Part shown: in pieces, positions 46,026-58,200 of the stretch
Layout: every line of letters begins with the position of its first letter
Numbering within the stretch: position 1 is the stretch's first letter
Source of the DNA: Undaria pinnatifida
Lineage: Eukaryota; Sar; Phaeophyceae; Laminariales; Alariaceae
Direction of reading: 5' to 3'
Assembly (NCBI GenBank): GCA_012845835.1
Contig: JABAKD010000013.1
Location: 2,708,415 to 2,772,414 of the forward strand
Length of the DNA: 64,000 bases
Notes under the pieces: generated by a model
What the model was told of the DNA's origin: nothing
The model's database searches: none
What the model saw: the letters and a program-made list of their open reading frames with translations, nothing else
Made by a program: the position numbers and the translations under genes

Positions 46026-46920
46026 TTTACGTGGCCGATGTAAACCGTTTGATTATCCTCCTATATGCTGCATTCTGAATCATGTGCAACACGGACACAT
46101 AGGCATCAGGCTAAGCCAAGGTGAGCATAGATTTCGATGGGGCACGATGGGTCTGCCCAAGACTGCTCGCAATATTCAAGTTCATTCTACCACGCTCTGG
46201 TATTGTGATAAATGACAAGCAAACGACTGACATACAAGACTGCCTAGATCTATGCCCATACCGAAATTGTGATGCTGCATGTACCTCGTATAGCGATTGG
46301 GTTGTGCGCCCCGGCGTGTATCGACCGGTTTCCTAGGTTGGTTGCTTGTTTGGGGTACAGAATTGCGCAGCTCTATCCTCACGGTTGAATGGTTTTGTGT
46401 GTGGTTGCCTCTGCATGCTTAGGGGAATCGCAGCGCTCGTGAGACTCGAGGTTTCTTCCTTGAATAATGTGCGTTGCTGGTCTTGTAGCAGAACGTCCGC
46501 GGCGGGCAATAGGAAGGGAATTAATCAGGGAGGTTGCGTGCGTCTTCAGCCCTTGTCTCAGCGAAGGCAAGGAGGCGAGACTCTGTTGACTCTGCATCGC
46601 TAAACTACCCGCACCGCTGCAGACGATTCAAATACCTCGCTTTTGCACGGGGTGAAAAACGTGGTTGATATAGCAGAGGTTGGGGGCTTGAAGGCGACGA
46701 ATGAGGACGCCTCCATTGCACGTTTCCGGCTGGTATACTACAATGATATCTCGACAGATGTATGGGCCGTACAGGCCTTGTTCCCGCAAAGATGATGTGC
46801 TGGCTTACTCCCGTCAACAATTCGAGATGCTGTCTGTGATTGAACGGATGAAAGCCCCAGGCGTCTCCAGTATCTGCTTTCAATTTTTTGGGTTTCCGCG
46901 ATGCCCCACGCCGCCAGAAG
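46026..46920. other. no gene recognised
   Basis: Unique-looking sequence between satellite and minisatellite. Frames of 70-117 codons exist on both strands; none shows a known motif. The 117-codon minus-strand frame (46958-46605) is partly built from the minisatellite at its start. Confidence 0.4.
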
Positions 46921-48290
46921 CGTACCATGGGCATCCCATGGAGCATCCCATGGAGCATCCCACGGGCATCCCCATGGGCATCTCGTGGGCATCACATGGG
47001 CATCCCGTGGGCTTCACATTCATATGGGATCCTAAGGGATCCCATGGGCATACCACGGCACATTCCACGGGCATCCCGTGGTCATCACATCGGTATACCG
47101 CCGGCACACACTGGGCGTCCCGTGCGAGTCTCATCGGATCCGGTAGACATCACATGGAACATCCCGTGGGCAGCCCTTTGTCATCCGGTGGGCATCCCAT
47201 GGGCATGCCACAAGGGCTGTACCATAGAATCCCGAGGGCATCCCGTGGGAAATCGTGGGCATCCCGCGGGTATCGTTGGGGCATCTCGCGGGCATCCCGT
47301 GGGGTCATCCCAAGAGCATCTCCTTGGCATCCCATGGGCATCGAATTGGCATCTCATGGATATCCCGCATGCCTCGCATGTGCATCGCACGAGCATCCAG
47401 AGTTCATCCCATGGGCATCCCATGGTCATCCCATGGGCTGTAGCGTGTGACACCGCAAACATCTCGTGGGCAGTCGTAGGCACCCCTTGGGGATGGCGTG
47501 CGCATCCCATGGGCATCCTGCCGCAATCCCGTGAGGGCATCCCATGTGCATATCGTTGGCATCCCAGGGTATCGGGTGGGCATCCCACGGACACGCCACG
47601 GGCATCGCATGCACATCACGTGGGCATACAGCGGGGAATGTCGTGGACACCTCATGGGCACGCAGTGAGCATTCCATGGGCATCCCGCGGGTTATCGTGG
47701 GCATCCCGTGGGCATCTCGTGTAATGCCGTGAGACATCCCGCGGGAACGCCGTGGGTTTCTGATGAGCATCTCGCAGGGTATTTGCCCGAAAACGTTCGG
47801 ATTAACTAGTCCCATAATATACCTGCATGGGGATACATTAATTTTATTTTATTTCACCCTTGTTTCGCGGGCAATTCGTAGAATGCCAGGGACATACCGT
47901 GAGCATCACATGCGAATCACATTAGTTATCGTGGACATTCCATGGGCATCCCATGGGTATCCCATGGGTATCCCATGATGTCGTGGGTATTCCATGGGAA
48001 CTCATGCGCATTCCATGGGCAGCTCACGGGCTACCACGACTATCCCATGAGTATCCCGTTGACATCACATGGGCATCCAGTGGGACTCGCACGGGCATCC
48101 CGCGGCCAAAACGCAGGCGATTCTCCTCCAACATGTGCAGTCAAATAATACCACTGCACGTGGTACATTGCTTTATTTCATCGGAACAGATCCCGCGAAC
48201 ACCCCATTGGTGTCCGTTAGGATACCACGTTCATCCCCAGGGCATCCCATGGGCCTCCCATGGGATGCTCTCGGGGAGTAGCACATGCAT
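46921..48290 (+). repeat. 11-bp minisatellite, GCATCCCRTGG unit
   Basis: Units of 11 bp (sometimes 12) such as GCATCCCATGG, GCATCCCGTGG and GCATCTCGTGG follow one another, many containing the NcoI palindrome CCATGG. Unrelated segments break the run near 47775-47880 and 48120-48210. Because 11 is not a multiple of three, all frames read through and give Gly-Ile-Pro-Trp-Ala-Ser-His-rich frames of up to 278 codons; I do not regard these as proteins. Confidence 0.92.
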
Positions 48291-48399
48291 CCTCATGGAC
48301 GTTCACAGCAAAGGTGAAAACGTACCAGGTTTGCCCATGCAGCTACTTTGTTCGAGCGTTTTTCTCGTCTATTCGGGGAAAATAGCCTGTGGGAAGACC

Positions 48400-48590
48400 G
48401 TGCGATGCCCATGAGCTGCCGACGACAGCTGATGGGATTCCCATTGGAACCCCGTGGGATGACCATTGGCTGCCTATGGTAGCCCATGGGATGCCCATGG
48501 GATGCCCACGATACCCCAAGGGATGCCCATGGAATGCCAATGGGATCCAAAAGGATGCCCACTGGATGCCCACGGGATGCCCGTCATCAA
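48400..48590 (-). repeat. same minisatellite in inverted orientation
   Basis: Here the plus strand reads GGGATGCCCATGGGATGCCC, the reverse complement of the unit at 46921-48290. About 110 bp of unrelated sequence separates the two orientations. Confidence 0.9.
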
Positions 48591-49084
48591 ACACTGTAGA
48601 TGCCACCCCCTTTTTATCACGTGAAATGCATCAAATCTAAGTATCAAGTACAGGGTGTCATCTAGCTGTAGAAAATGCATTCCCGCAGCGCCAGGTTCAA
48701 CACATCCGACAAACGCTTCGAGACGATCCGGAACGCACGCAGATGCCACACGAATGAGTTGAAGCGGCTGACGGGCACCAAATAGGGGACGCAAGTATCA
48801 TATTCGACATTCCACGTGTCGCTGAGAAAAACAGCGGCCTATCAGCGACGACCCTGCAGTATGACCTTTCCGCATGTGTGGTGCACGGGCTCCCGTAGCG
48901 TTCACCTTTTTTTCATAAATCGATCTGCTACGTATGACCATGCTTTTTTCAACTTTCGAGGTACGGCAGCTGGGGGGGGCAATACATTGAACGCGTGCAA
49001 GTATGTATATAAATATTTATTAACAACAGAGTAGGACCCCTCCCATGAACAAAAAACTCACCCACCTAGTGTATTACAAGTACC
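48591..49084. other. no confident gene
   Basis: A minus-strand frame (48794-48474) reads LQLIRVASACVPDRLEAFVG and LQLDDTLYLILRFDAFHVIK before it enters the minisatellite. Its composition looks more protein-like than its surroundings, but I recognise no family and no splice partner. Confidence 0.3.
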
Positions 49085-49210
49085 AACACCGCAGCTTGCA
49101 AAGATGAGTATTGGCCCGAAATTCGTCGAACTCACGGTAGACGTCTTTGAAATATTTTTATAAAATATAATCATGCTGTTGAAAACACGTCTTACCTACA
49201 CTCGTAAGAA
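49085..49210 (-). repeat. dispersed repeat R1, partial copy
   Basis: GCTTGCAAAGATGAGTATTG, then AAATTCGTCGAACTCACGG and TTTGAAATATTTTTATAAAA. This is the reverse complement of the front of R1 and closely matches 8160-8245 in inverted form. Confidence 0.65.
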
Positions 49211-52200
49211 TCGCTTCGGCTGTTCAACACCATACCTACTACATAATTTTTATTGTTGGTGGCCGAGTTGATTCTGCCGTACTCACACCAGAGCACTTTT
49301 TCGGGCCACAAGATACAGTCGCGGGCTTCCAACCGTCTTGCGCACTTGACGCATCATGCTCAACGATGGCGAGGTGGCAACTGCTTTGAGCGAAACGGAT
49401 TCTGAACGGCGGGGTCACTTGACCAAAGATCGTTCGAAGAATCCACTCGTTTCTTGGAATATTTTCGTGTGGTATACCTCTAAGGCCATGTGTATATTCA
49501 TGGTGTAGCACCCCCCCCCGCAAAAAAAAAGGTTGGGGCGCGAGTCACGGTAGTGAGTGAACGATTTTGAGAAAGTCCTCCTTTAAGAAGGTTAAGACAT
49601 GTCTTCACCCATACAACCAATTTTGAGGAGAAAAAACAAAACTGCTGCCGGGGATGAAATACTCCACGGCTTGAACATAAAATCAAAAATTCTGTTGAAA
49701 AAACAAAAACACCCCTGCAATTCGGACTACTTAGGGTGAAGGAGCCCCTCCCTTCACTCAGAAACCGTTTCAGACGATCAAAAGAGCCCTACCCCTATCG
49801 AAATGTAGCATCCGTACGTCATTGGGGACATTGGCATAGACCTCATGTGAGGAGTTTCAGAAAAAAAAAGATGGTGCATCGCTACCGCAGCAAGGCGTTC
49901 CTTCCCAGATGAAGCCGTAAATATTTCCAAGCGCCGCCGCCGATACATGCTCCGGTACAGGGGCCCACTTTTTTTTTTTTTTTTTTATGGCACATCTCAC
50001 TGGAGGATTTTTGTGTGCATCACAAGAGAACACAGCACTCGAGTGAGCCACAATGAGCCCCCGTGAGAGGATAATCCGATGAAAGCCATATTTAGGCACA
50101 TTGTACAAGTACACACCACGAATAGACATCTGGGGAGCGAGGAAAGCCGAATTTTCCCACCTTATTATTTCGTAGAACGCGTCAAGTCAGAAGCACCCCC
50201 CCCCGCGAACAAAAAGGTAACCCCTTTGCCGTATTGTAGCAGGCGTCATTGCCGTCACCACGCATGGACCAAACGTCGCAGGGAACACCTAACCTCTTGA
50301 CATCATCCCCACTCATACGGTAGGCGTTGCACTTTTCGGGTCAAAGGATCCCGTCGATTCTGTCCGGCGGTTGAGCTCCTCGAACGAGGTGCGTTTACCC
50401 ATTAATCTGCTGGTTCTACTCGTCGGGCGCATTTGTTCTCGGGGCCTATTAGAGGGCCTTTAGTGCCAAGTGTTGATCGGGTTGCACGAACGAATGCTCT
50501 TGAGTGTGAAAGTCCTGCTTCGGGTTGAGACATTGAGGTCCTCACTCATGGTGTTGGAGCTTGGAGAAACTTTCGCTGTGCACCGCTACCGCCAAGTATC
50601 GCCATTACTATCGTGCCGGGCTCCTCGGCGAGTGTCATCAAGGTCTCGCTCGTACCCACGACTATTAGTACTGCCTGTAGCACGCGGGCTTTGCACGTTC
50701 GGCGATACGAGACTCCATCACGACAAGGTCCCTTGGTTTGCAGGGACGTCTTCTGTCAATAGTAGATAGATCCCTTTCGGTCAAAACGATATCCAAGATA
50801 TCCCGCACGATCCCGTGTCTCGAACAAGAACACCAACAGTAGAAAAGGCGGCGATTTCATGGCGGGGAGAAGGGCGCAAGGACTGCTTCTTGCCGCACTC
50901 TCGGAAACGAATGCAGCAACTACGACCGAGACGCATGCTACTACACGGTACAGGTGACACAAAGCACTTTCCTTTTTGGGGGGTCGTTTATATCCCCCCG
51001 AAACACGAATTTTGTTAAACTGAAAGTGGAAAACGCCGATGGACAAGCCCGCGGCCTATTAATAGGCACACAAAACAAATCCGAAATGTTGCGAAATAAA
51101 AATGGCACATTTCCGACGATTGAGGGTTAAGGAGGCCAGTCCTTCAGAAATACTTATACACGAAAAATGCAATCTACTCTATCGCTCTATTATCGCTCTG
51201 TCGTAGCACTTGTCCAAAGGTTACGGTAGGGTGGTCACGTATGGGGGGGCCATTTTTGTAGTGGCGCCGGGTCCCCCCCGCGAGTGATCCCTCCCCTTTT
51301 GAGTCGTTCTACGGTACTACCTAATCTCCCCAACTTTTCTTTCACGAAATTGCCGGTGTTGAAGCCAGCTCCCGGCCGTATCGATCTCCTGAGATATGGT
51401 GCCCCTTGCCACACCGATGTCACCGTTCGATAGATAATCCTTCCCTTGCAAAAAAGAAATATATAGTAAGATAATTGTTTCATTGATGGAGAGGCACACT
51501 CGCATCAGGCGGCGTGCTGTTCTCTCAGCGTCAGCCCCGCCCCTTCCTCTTGTCCTTCCGGGCAAACCGGCGTAGTGGAGGCGGGGAGAGAATATGAGAG
51601 AAAAGAGTCGCATTCTTTGTATTTGTAGGTAACAACATATGTAACCATTGGCAGCAAGAAGCTGCTGCGCAGAAGGTCTCAAGTGAGTGGGGACCAACCA
51701 AGACATACTCCACCTTCCCATTGTACTGCTTTGCCAGGCCTTATGTATTCCACCGCACATGTTGGCCACAAAGGCACCGCTTATACCCGAGTTTGGCTAT
51801 CGCTAATAAGGATGTTATATGTTCTTCAACCCTACCCATGGTGCCACACTGCCCGAAAGTTTTATTTGTTGCCGTTCCGAGCCGTTCTGGTCTAGACTCG
51901 TGCATGCTGCCCTCGCGATCACCCTCGCCGCGCTCGGCGCCATCTTCCAAGCTTTTCCCGCTCGAAGTCCCTGTGAGCCGCGTCCCCCGCGCGGAGAGAT
52001 GCAAGCCGTGCCCTGTGGCGCTGGTTCCGATACTCGGCTGCTCGGCCTCCCGCTCGAGCCTCGCGGTCTGCTCAAGTTCGACATCCGGAAATATAATATC
52101 GGGATCTGTATTAGGTTGAAGTCAAAACGGTCCTTGTTTTGTCGGACACGTCTGGTTATCCAGCGTAAACGCACCGGCTCAACCACGCCCAGGCGCTTTC

Positions 52201-53510
52201 GCTCGTTCCTCGACGAGCGTGCGCCCGCGCGGCGGGTGGGCGCCGGTTTATTCCCGTCCGCACCCATGCCCACGCACCCACGGCGAGATCCGGGGTAGAT
52301 GGGGTGGATTTTTGCGCCGAATGGATTCCGCTTCAAAACGTGCTTGGTCTAGAGCTTCCGTGTGAGTCAAAATTACAACGACCGAGAGGGTGCCTATTTC
52401 GCTGGGAGAGACAGCAGTGTAGCCCTCGCCGACAACCGATAAACCTTCCCGGGCGACTCGGAGTCCGTCTCAAGGGAGTTTTGGCCTCGACCGGGACCGG
52501 AAAAGGAACCAAGAAAAAGTTTCAAATAAGTCGTCGGAGTGCCGTATGTCGAACCTTGCCGAAACACAAAACCCTGGTACTGAGGAAGCGCATATGCTAC
52601 ACTCGCGAGCGCACACATTTTTTTCCTGAGAGGCTCCTTCTCCCTCCCTTGAGGACCTCAACACCTCACCCTAAACACGAATCTCGAATAAATCAAACGC
52701 AACCTGATAAAAAATCCCATTGGCCTTAGCATACAACCAATAATATTGCAAAAACAATATTTTGATTTGATATTCCGACAATTGTGCGTTGAGGAGAGCC
52801 TCCAGTGAAAAAGTTCCCATGTCAGCCACAAAGCGCTATCCGTATCGTACAGGTCATCTGAGGGGCATAACCTCCTAAAATATGCCGACATCATTTAGAC
52901 CAGGGCGGGTGAAGGCCGCATCGCGAACCTCAAGGTCCCAAACAATAACGCCAAAACTGCGCCCACTAAACTCAAACTACTGTATAAAACATGGGCAAGA
53001 AAATGTGCTGTTCAGAAGCACCACGACTCCAACATTTCAACACAAAAATGCTACTGAGCCAAAGAATCCTGCAGGTGAATAACTGAGGCAAGAGAGGCTG
53101 GTGAAGCACGTCATCTCGACCCTTGCCACCACAAACACAAAAAAGCGACGCTACTGAGCCAAACGAACTCTCTGATTATATACTATTGCTATCTTAACTA
53201 TCGTCTTCGTGAAAATTGACCACATTTCAACACCAAAGTAGTGTCGATGCGGAGAGCACACAGCATGTACCCTCCAAACTTCACAAGAGCTACAAACACT
53301 GCACCCTTTATTGATAGCAGCACTGCGTGTTTCTCGCTAGCGGCACTTGGACAAATAAAAAGCGGTCGTCGCAAACCATACGCGGTTGCCGCGCAACCCA
53401 GATGCCGTGTGTTCCAGCTAGGCTCCAGTGAACGACGCGGCTCGACCCTTCCTGTGTTGCCGGTATACCTCCTGACAACGCAGTCGTGGGGCTTACGATA
53501 CAAAACCAAA
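49211..53510. other. no confident gene
   Basis: No domain was recognised. The longest frames, 159 codons on plus (51819-52298) and 173 on minus (52336-51815), overlap fully. The region is GC-rich and could hold an exon, but frames on both strands are open, so no call is made. A 99-codon plus frame (50470-50769) is also unassigned. T or A homopolymers occur at 49971-49986. Short words such as ACCCCCCCCCCGC recur at 49508 and 50195, hinting at an old dispersed repeat. Confidence 0.4.
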
Positions 53511-54660
53511 CACAAGAGCGAGCCAGAACTACAGTAAGGTTGCCTATTATACACTAAACAAAAGAGCGAACCAGAACTACAGTAAAGTTACCTAAACTAC
53601 GCAAACAAAGCGCACAAAAAAACAGTAGGCTACTTGGACCCAGCAAAATTATTTCTATTTTTATATTCAAAGAGAAAACAATTTGTGCTCGCATCCCTAC
53701 CCCTGTGAACAGGGACACAAAAACTGACGAAGAACACGTCCGGCTTGGAGACGATGGAAACCCCTCTGGAGGGAGGCTGCGGCAGGGGTGCAATCATTGT
53801 TTTCCGGTTGAGGAGCTCCACACCTCGTCCAAACGACGGTTTGAAAAAAAAACTAATCAAAGCGCGACCCTACCAACAATCCATGTTCGTGCCCGAGTTT
53901 ATCAACTACACACGAAGCGTCTCGCCGCAGCACTTAGACAAATCAATAACGGCCCTGGTGTTGAAAAACAAGAACTACAACCCAAACGAAACGGAACGTA
54001 TCGCCGCAGCGGCACGTAGACAGGTGAAAAACGTTCCTGGTATTGGAAAACAAGAACCAGAACCGAAACATTCCAACGAGTTTGGGTTAAAGAGGCTCGT
54101 AATTCAGGAAAAAAAAACGTAGATAGCCAAAAAGTGGTATACCCTGTGGTGTTGAAAAACAAGAACTATAACCGAAACCTTCCAGCGACTTTGGGTTAAA
54201 AAAGCTCGTAATTCAGAAGAAAAAAAAATAGCCGAAAAGTGGAACCATGGTATTGAAAAACAAGAACTACAACCGAAACCTTCCAGCGACTTTGGGGTAA
54301 CAAGGCTTGTAACTCAGAAAAAACAAAATAGCCAAAATGTGGTACTATGGTATTGAAAAACAAGAACTACAACCGAAACCGTCCAGCGACTTTGGGTTAA
54401 CAAGGCTCGTAATTCAGAAAAAAACAAAATGGCCAAAAAGTGGTACTATGGTATTGAAAAACAAGAAGTGCAACCGAAACCGGCCAGCGACTTTGGGTTA
54501 ACAAGGCTCGTGATTACGAAAAAAATATGTATATATAGCTAAACAGAGGTATACCTCAAAACTATGGTACTGAAAAACAAACAACTACAACCGAAACATT
54601 CCAACAAGTCTGGAATAAAGAGGCTCGTCGTTCAGAAAAAAAAAAAAAAAAAAAGCCAAA
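53511..54660 (+). repeat. about 100-bp tandem repeat
   Basis: The word TGAAAAACAAGAACTACAAC and the following CCAGCGACTTTGGGTTAA recur with starts near 54154, 54255, 54355 and 54456, spacings of 100-102 bp. Diverged units lie upstream (about 53960 and 54045) and downstream (about 54570). A shorter related duplication (GAGCGARCCAGAACTACAGT) lies at 53515-53600. Frames in the repeat are Lys/Asn-rich and not gene-like. Confidence 0.88.
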
Positions 54661-55096
54661 AGGTGGTGTGTACCTTAACAATATTAATAGTACCCCAATC
54701 GTAGCACGCGTCTTCCGCCACATCCTACACAGCCCCAAATGAGCCTCCACTCCCAGAACTACCAGAAGCAACACTGCCCCAAATAAAACGAAAAAAGAAA
54801 TCTTATGTGATAGAAAGCTCTATTATCCGCCCGATCGCAGGACGAACTTAGCCGTCGAACGCTCCAGACAATCGCAAACGGGCCGAAAGACCGTGAAAAA
54901 AAAATGAAAAAAAACCAAGTCCCCTTGCTACCAAAAACCCAAGCCCCCTTTTGCTACCACCGAGCAGTTACTCCGGAGGGTTTACTAACGGCATTTCTGA
55001 GCGGTTTAATTCGCTCTCGTGAAATAGATTTCGGGAACTTAAGCTGTACGAAGCGAGGGGCGTGTCTTACTTCGTCCTGACGAGCTAGGGGGGCTG
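54661..55096. other. 3' flank of the leucine-rich-repeat gene
   Basis: Non-coding as far as I can see. It lies downstream of the minus-strand stop at 55097 and would include its 3' untranslated region. No clear polyadenylation signal stands out on the minus strand. Confidence 0.4.
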
Positions 55097-55297
55097 TCAG
55101 TACCGAGAAATGACGAGCTCCTCCCGGCTGTGCCCTCGCAGGAACCTGTCGCCAACCTGCGTGCAGCCCCACAGCCCGAGCGACCGCAACTTTTGGGAAG
55201 CATCGACAAGGTGCCCTAGCCCGTCATCGGTCGTGGCCCTGCAGAAGGACAGGTCCACCGACTGCAGCGAGTTGGAGCAGTACCGCGCCAGTGCCAC
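55097..55297 (-). CDS. LRR gene, terminal exon
   Basis: Acceptor GATTCCTCAG just before 55297. The 66 codons begin VALARYCSNSLQSVDLSFCR and end REELVISRY, then TGA at 55099-55097. The first residues complete the repeat begun in the 78-bp exon. Confidence 0.82.
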   Translation of the reverse strand: MALARYCSNSLQSVDLSFCRATTDDGLGHLVDASQKLRSLGLWGCTQVGDRFLRGHSREELVISRY

Positions 55298-58200
55298 CTG
55301 AGGAATCACAGCCAAACCGGAAGTGGACGATCGTGATGATCAAATAGCTGTTAATTCAGTCAACGGCGAGCAGCACTCTCCAAAGGGGGTGCCTCAGGAA
55401 CAAACAAGGAGGGGCATTTCTTCGTCACGACAGGTGACAGTGTAACGCGGCGACGACGAGCACAAACAGCCGCGACAACACCGCTTGAGGAGCCACGCTG
55501 CCCAAGGAACGTCACGGAGAGAGGGGTGGTGATCGACTCAGGAGCCTAATGCAGCGGCTTCGAGCAGTATCACGCCAGCGCCGCCACCGAAGAAGGGAGC
55601 AGAGAAGGGCGACGACCAAGACCCCTTCACCACTGCACGAATGACCCCCCACTAAAGCCCAAGTCAAGCGTCCCCCCAACAGGGTATGCAATCCAGAAAA
55701 GGGCGACTCAGGAACGACGAGCCTTGCCTTGGCAGTGCAGTCTGAGGAACAGACGCAACACAGTTAGGTGGCGGCAGCCTGGTTTAAGTTGAAAAGTGCC
55801 ATTTTTTTTTCCCAGCGAATCCTGCATCCAACATGAGCCCGAGTGCCACTTGGTTGGTATAAGATTGGCCGCCAAGAATCCCGCATGCAACATGAGCCTG
55901 AGTGCCACTTGGTTGGTATGGCGTTGACCGCCAAGAACAAGAGGAAAACGCAAAAGTGACGTGTTCAGACTTCAAATGTGTCATTTCGGGGAAAAGTTAC
56001 GCCCAAAAACGTGCGCAAAGGATCGAAAACTGACGTTTTTTTATCTATTCCTATTTTTTTTTTTCCATATCTCAGAAAAGCTCGTGGAAGGTGTCCCTGT
56101 TATCTCTGTTTGAATTCATGTCAACGTCCCAGAATTTTGCACGATGAAAGGTATTCATCTCTGTAAAACGCAGAAAAAAAAAAAAAACTTCTGTCAAAAT
56201 CGGCCTTACGCTTTTCGCGGTTTGAGCCACAGGTCCTCAAAACATCGGCCGCCATTTGCCAGTATTTTTCCAAGATTTTTCCAAAAACAGTCGGCGCTTC
56301 GTAAGCACTCCAAGACATGGGTGTCGGAACATGGCACAATTAATCGACGATCTGAAAGAGTATTGTCGATTTAGAGTAAAGTGTTGCGCCCACAATCGAT
56401 TCACTACTGAAATCGACAAGTTTCAACGCTACGCAGCAATTTTGTAACGTTTTTCGTGGGTGAGTCCAAACCTCGACGCCGTTTGAAGTAAACCCTGACA
56501 CTTCGCACACGTATTCTGCTCGCCCGTTCCGAACGTCGGAAGACGAGCTTTTTTATTCGGGTTTTACCGTTCGCGATAATTTCGGTTTTTCCCCTGAGGC
56601 CCAAAACCCCAACATATCGGGGAAAAACCAAACGTCCACATATCTGACGGGGGAAGAACAAAAAAGAAGTCATTTACTGGTAAAAAAAATGGCGAGGGTC
56701 CATATAACACGGGCAAAAAGACCAGGGTCAAACTAACACAAACGGCGTGAACCGTGTGGCCGGGCTCGATATCTGGAACTCTCAGCTTGAACAAGCCTGC
56801 AAATGATCCCGAGAGAGAACGACCATTGTACCACACCACGAAAAAAAATCGCCAACGCTGATCCAAAGGCAGTTTCCTTTCAAAAGGAGGGGTGCGGTTT
56901 TAAAACAGCTGATCGCGGTAAGATCCGAACCATCTTCGCTGTGGCCCACACACCCATGGACTCATTGGAGGGTAGGGGCGACAAGCTGCCGCAATTAAAG
57001 GCGACAAACCACTTGAAAATAGCGTGTGATAGATAGGCGCACCGATCATTTTCCAAGGCTTCCCCCTCGAGAATCTCTCTGAATCTCAACAAGACCCATT
57101 TCGAGTAAGCCAAAAAAAACGCAAACCAACGAAACAAAAGGCCCACGGCCTAGGCATACAAAACAAAAAACACCGCAAAAACGAGAATGACATTCTGACA
57201 ATTTCGGGTTTTGACCCCTTTATGGCCCTAAAACCCCTCCCTATACTAACGCCAAGCAATTTTGTGCCAAAAACGGGTTAAAAGCTGTGAAGGCGTTAAG
57301 GAGCCCCATCATTATTCATAAAAAGCATCAGAAAAAAACAAAAAGGTTGTTAATACCGCCAACGCAGCACGCACCCTGCAGCGCTTGGTGAGTTAGACGG
57401 GGGGCAGGGTTAGGGTTAGGGTAGCCACTCCAGAACAGCACAAAACTCTTGGGGGTGGGGGGGGGGGGTACACCACTCGGAAACAGAGTTGTTTCGGGCA
57501 GTCGAACAAAGGGGTAGCAACCCACCCACCCACCCACCCACCGGGCATTGACTAGTTATTTTCGCCATAAATACATACATGGGAACCACTTCAATTTCCT
57601 CCATTCATCTCCCGCTTTCTCCTTCATTCCCGGCTTTAGGTGTGTTGACACGCCGGGACCACTGAAAAACCAAAAGATAAAAGAGCGCAGATTTTGTCCA
57701 CCATCTACGGACCGCTCGTTCCAACACGGAAGGCACGTTCGAGCGACCCCTGAACGGCACAAAAAGTAAATCGCTCTACAAAACCCTTGCTTCCTCGACG
57801 CGCGGGCAATCAATCGAACCTACAACAAAAAATGACGCAAAGCCTTCAAGGCCATCGGCGGACTAACCCAGCATAATTCGTACGGGACGATCAACTTGTC
57901 CGGACATCACAAGTGAATCGTTCCTTAAACCTCGACGTGCACAGCGGAAACAAAACGGGAGCGACCGTAAAGCCACCAAAATTGGGGCAGATCACCCACG
58001 ATTCGGAGGGGAGAGGGCAGGAAAACCCACCCATCGCATTTCCCGCGAACGACACCAAGCATAACCATAAAGCAATAAAGCACCACCACCTTAAAGAAAA
58101 TTAGAAAGAAGAAAGAAAAACGAACCAGAGTTATCGTCCGGCAAAAGAGGGCAACATCGGCGACGGTCGACTTCTCCCTCCTTGACCAGGGATGGGTGGT

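Noticed and set aside
46701-47724. Open frames of 249 and 278 codons rich in Gly-Ile-Pro-Trp-Ala-Ser-His
   Set aside because: They are translations of an 11-bp minisatellite, open in several frames and on both strands.
46921-48590. Regular short repeats, considered as a CRISPR array
   Set aside because: Units are 11-12 bp with no unique spacers of constant length, no cas genes, and the DNA is eukaryotic.
51815-52336. 159-codon plus-strand and 173-codon minus-strand frames
   Set aside because: They overlap completely, neither has a recognisable motif, and high GC content explains the absence of stops.
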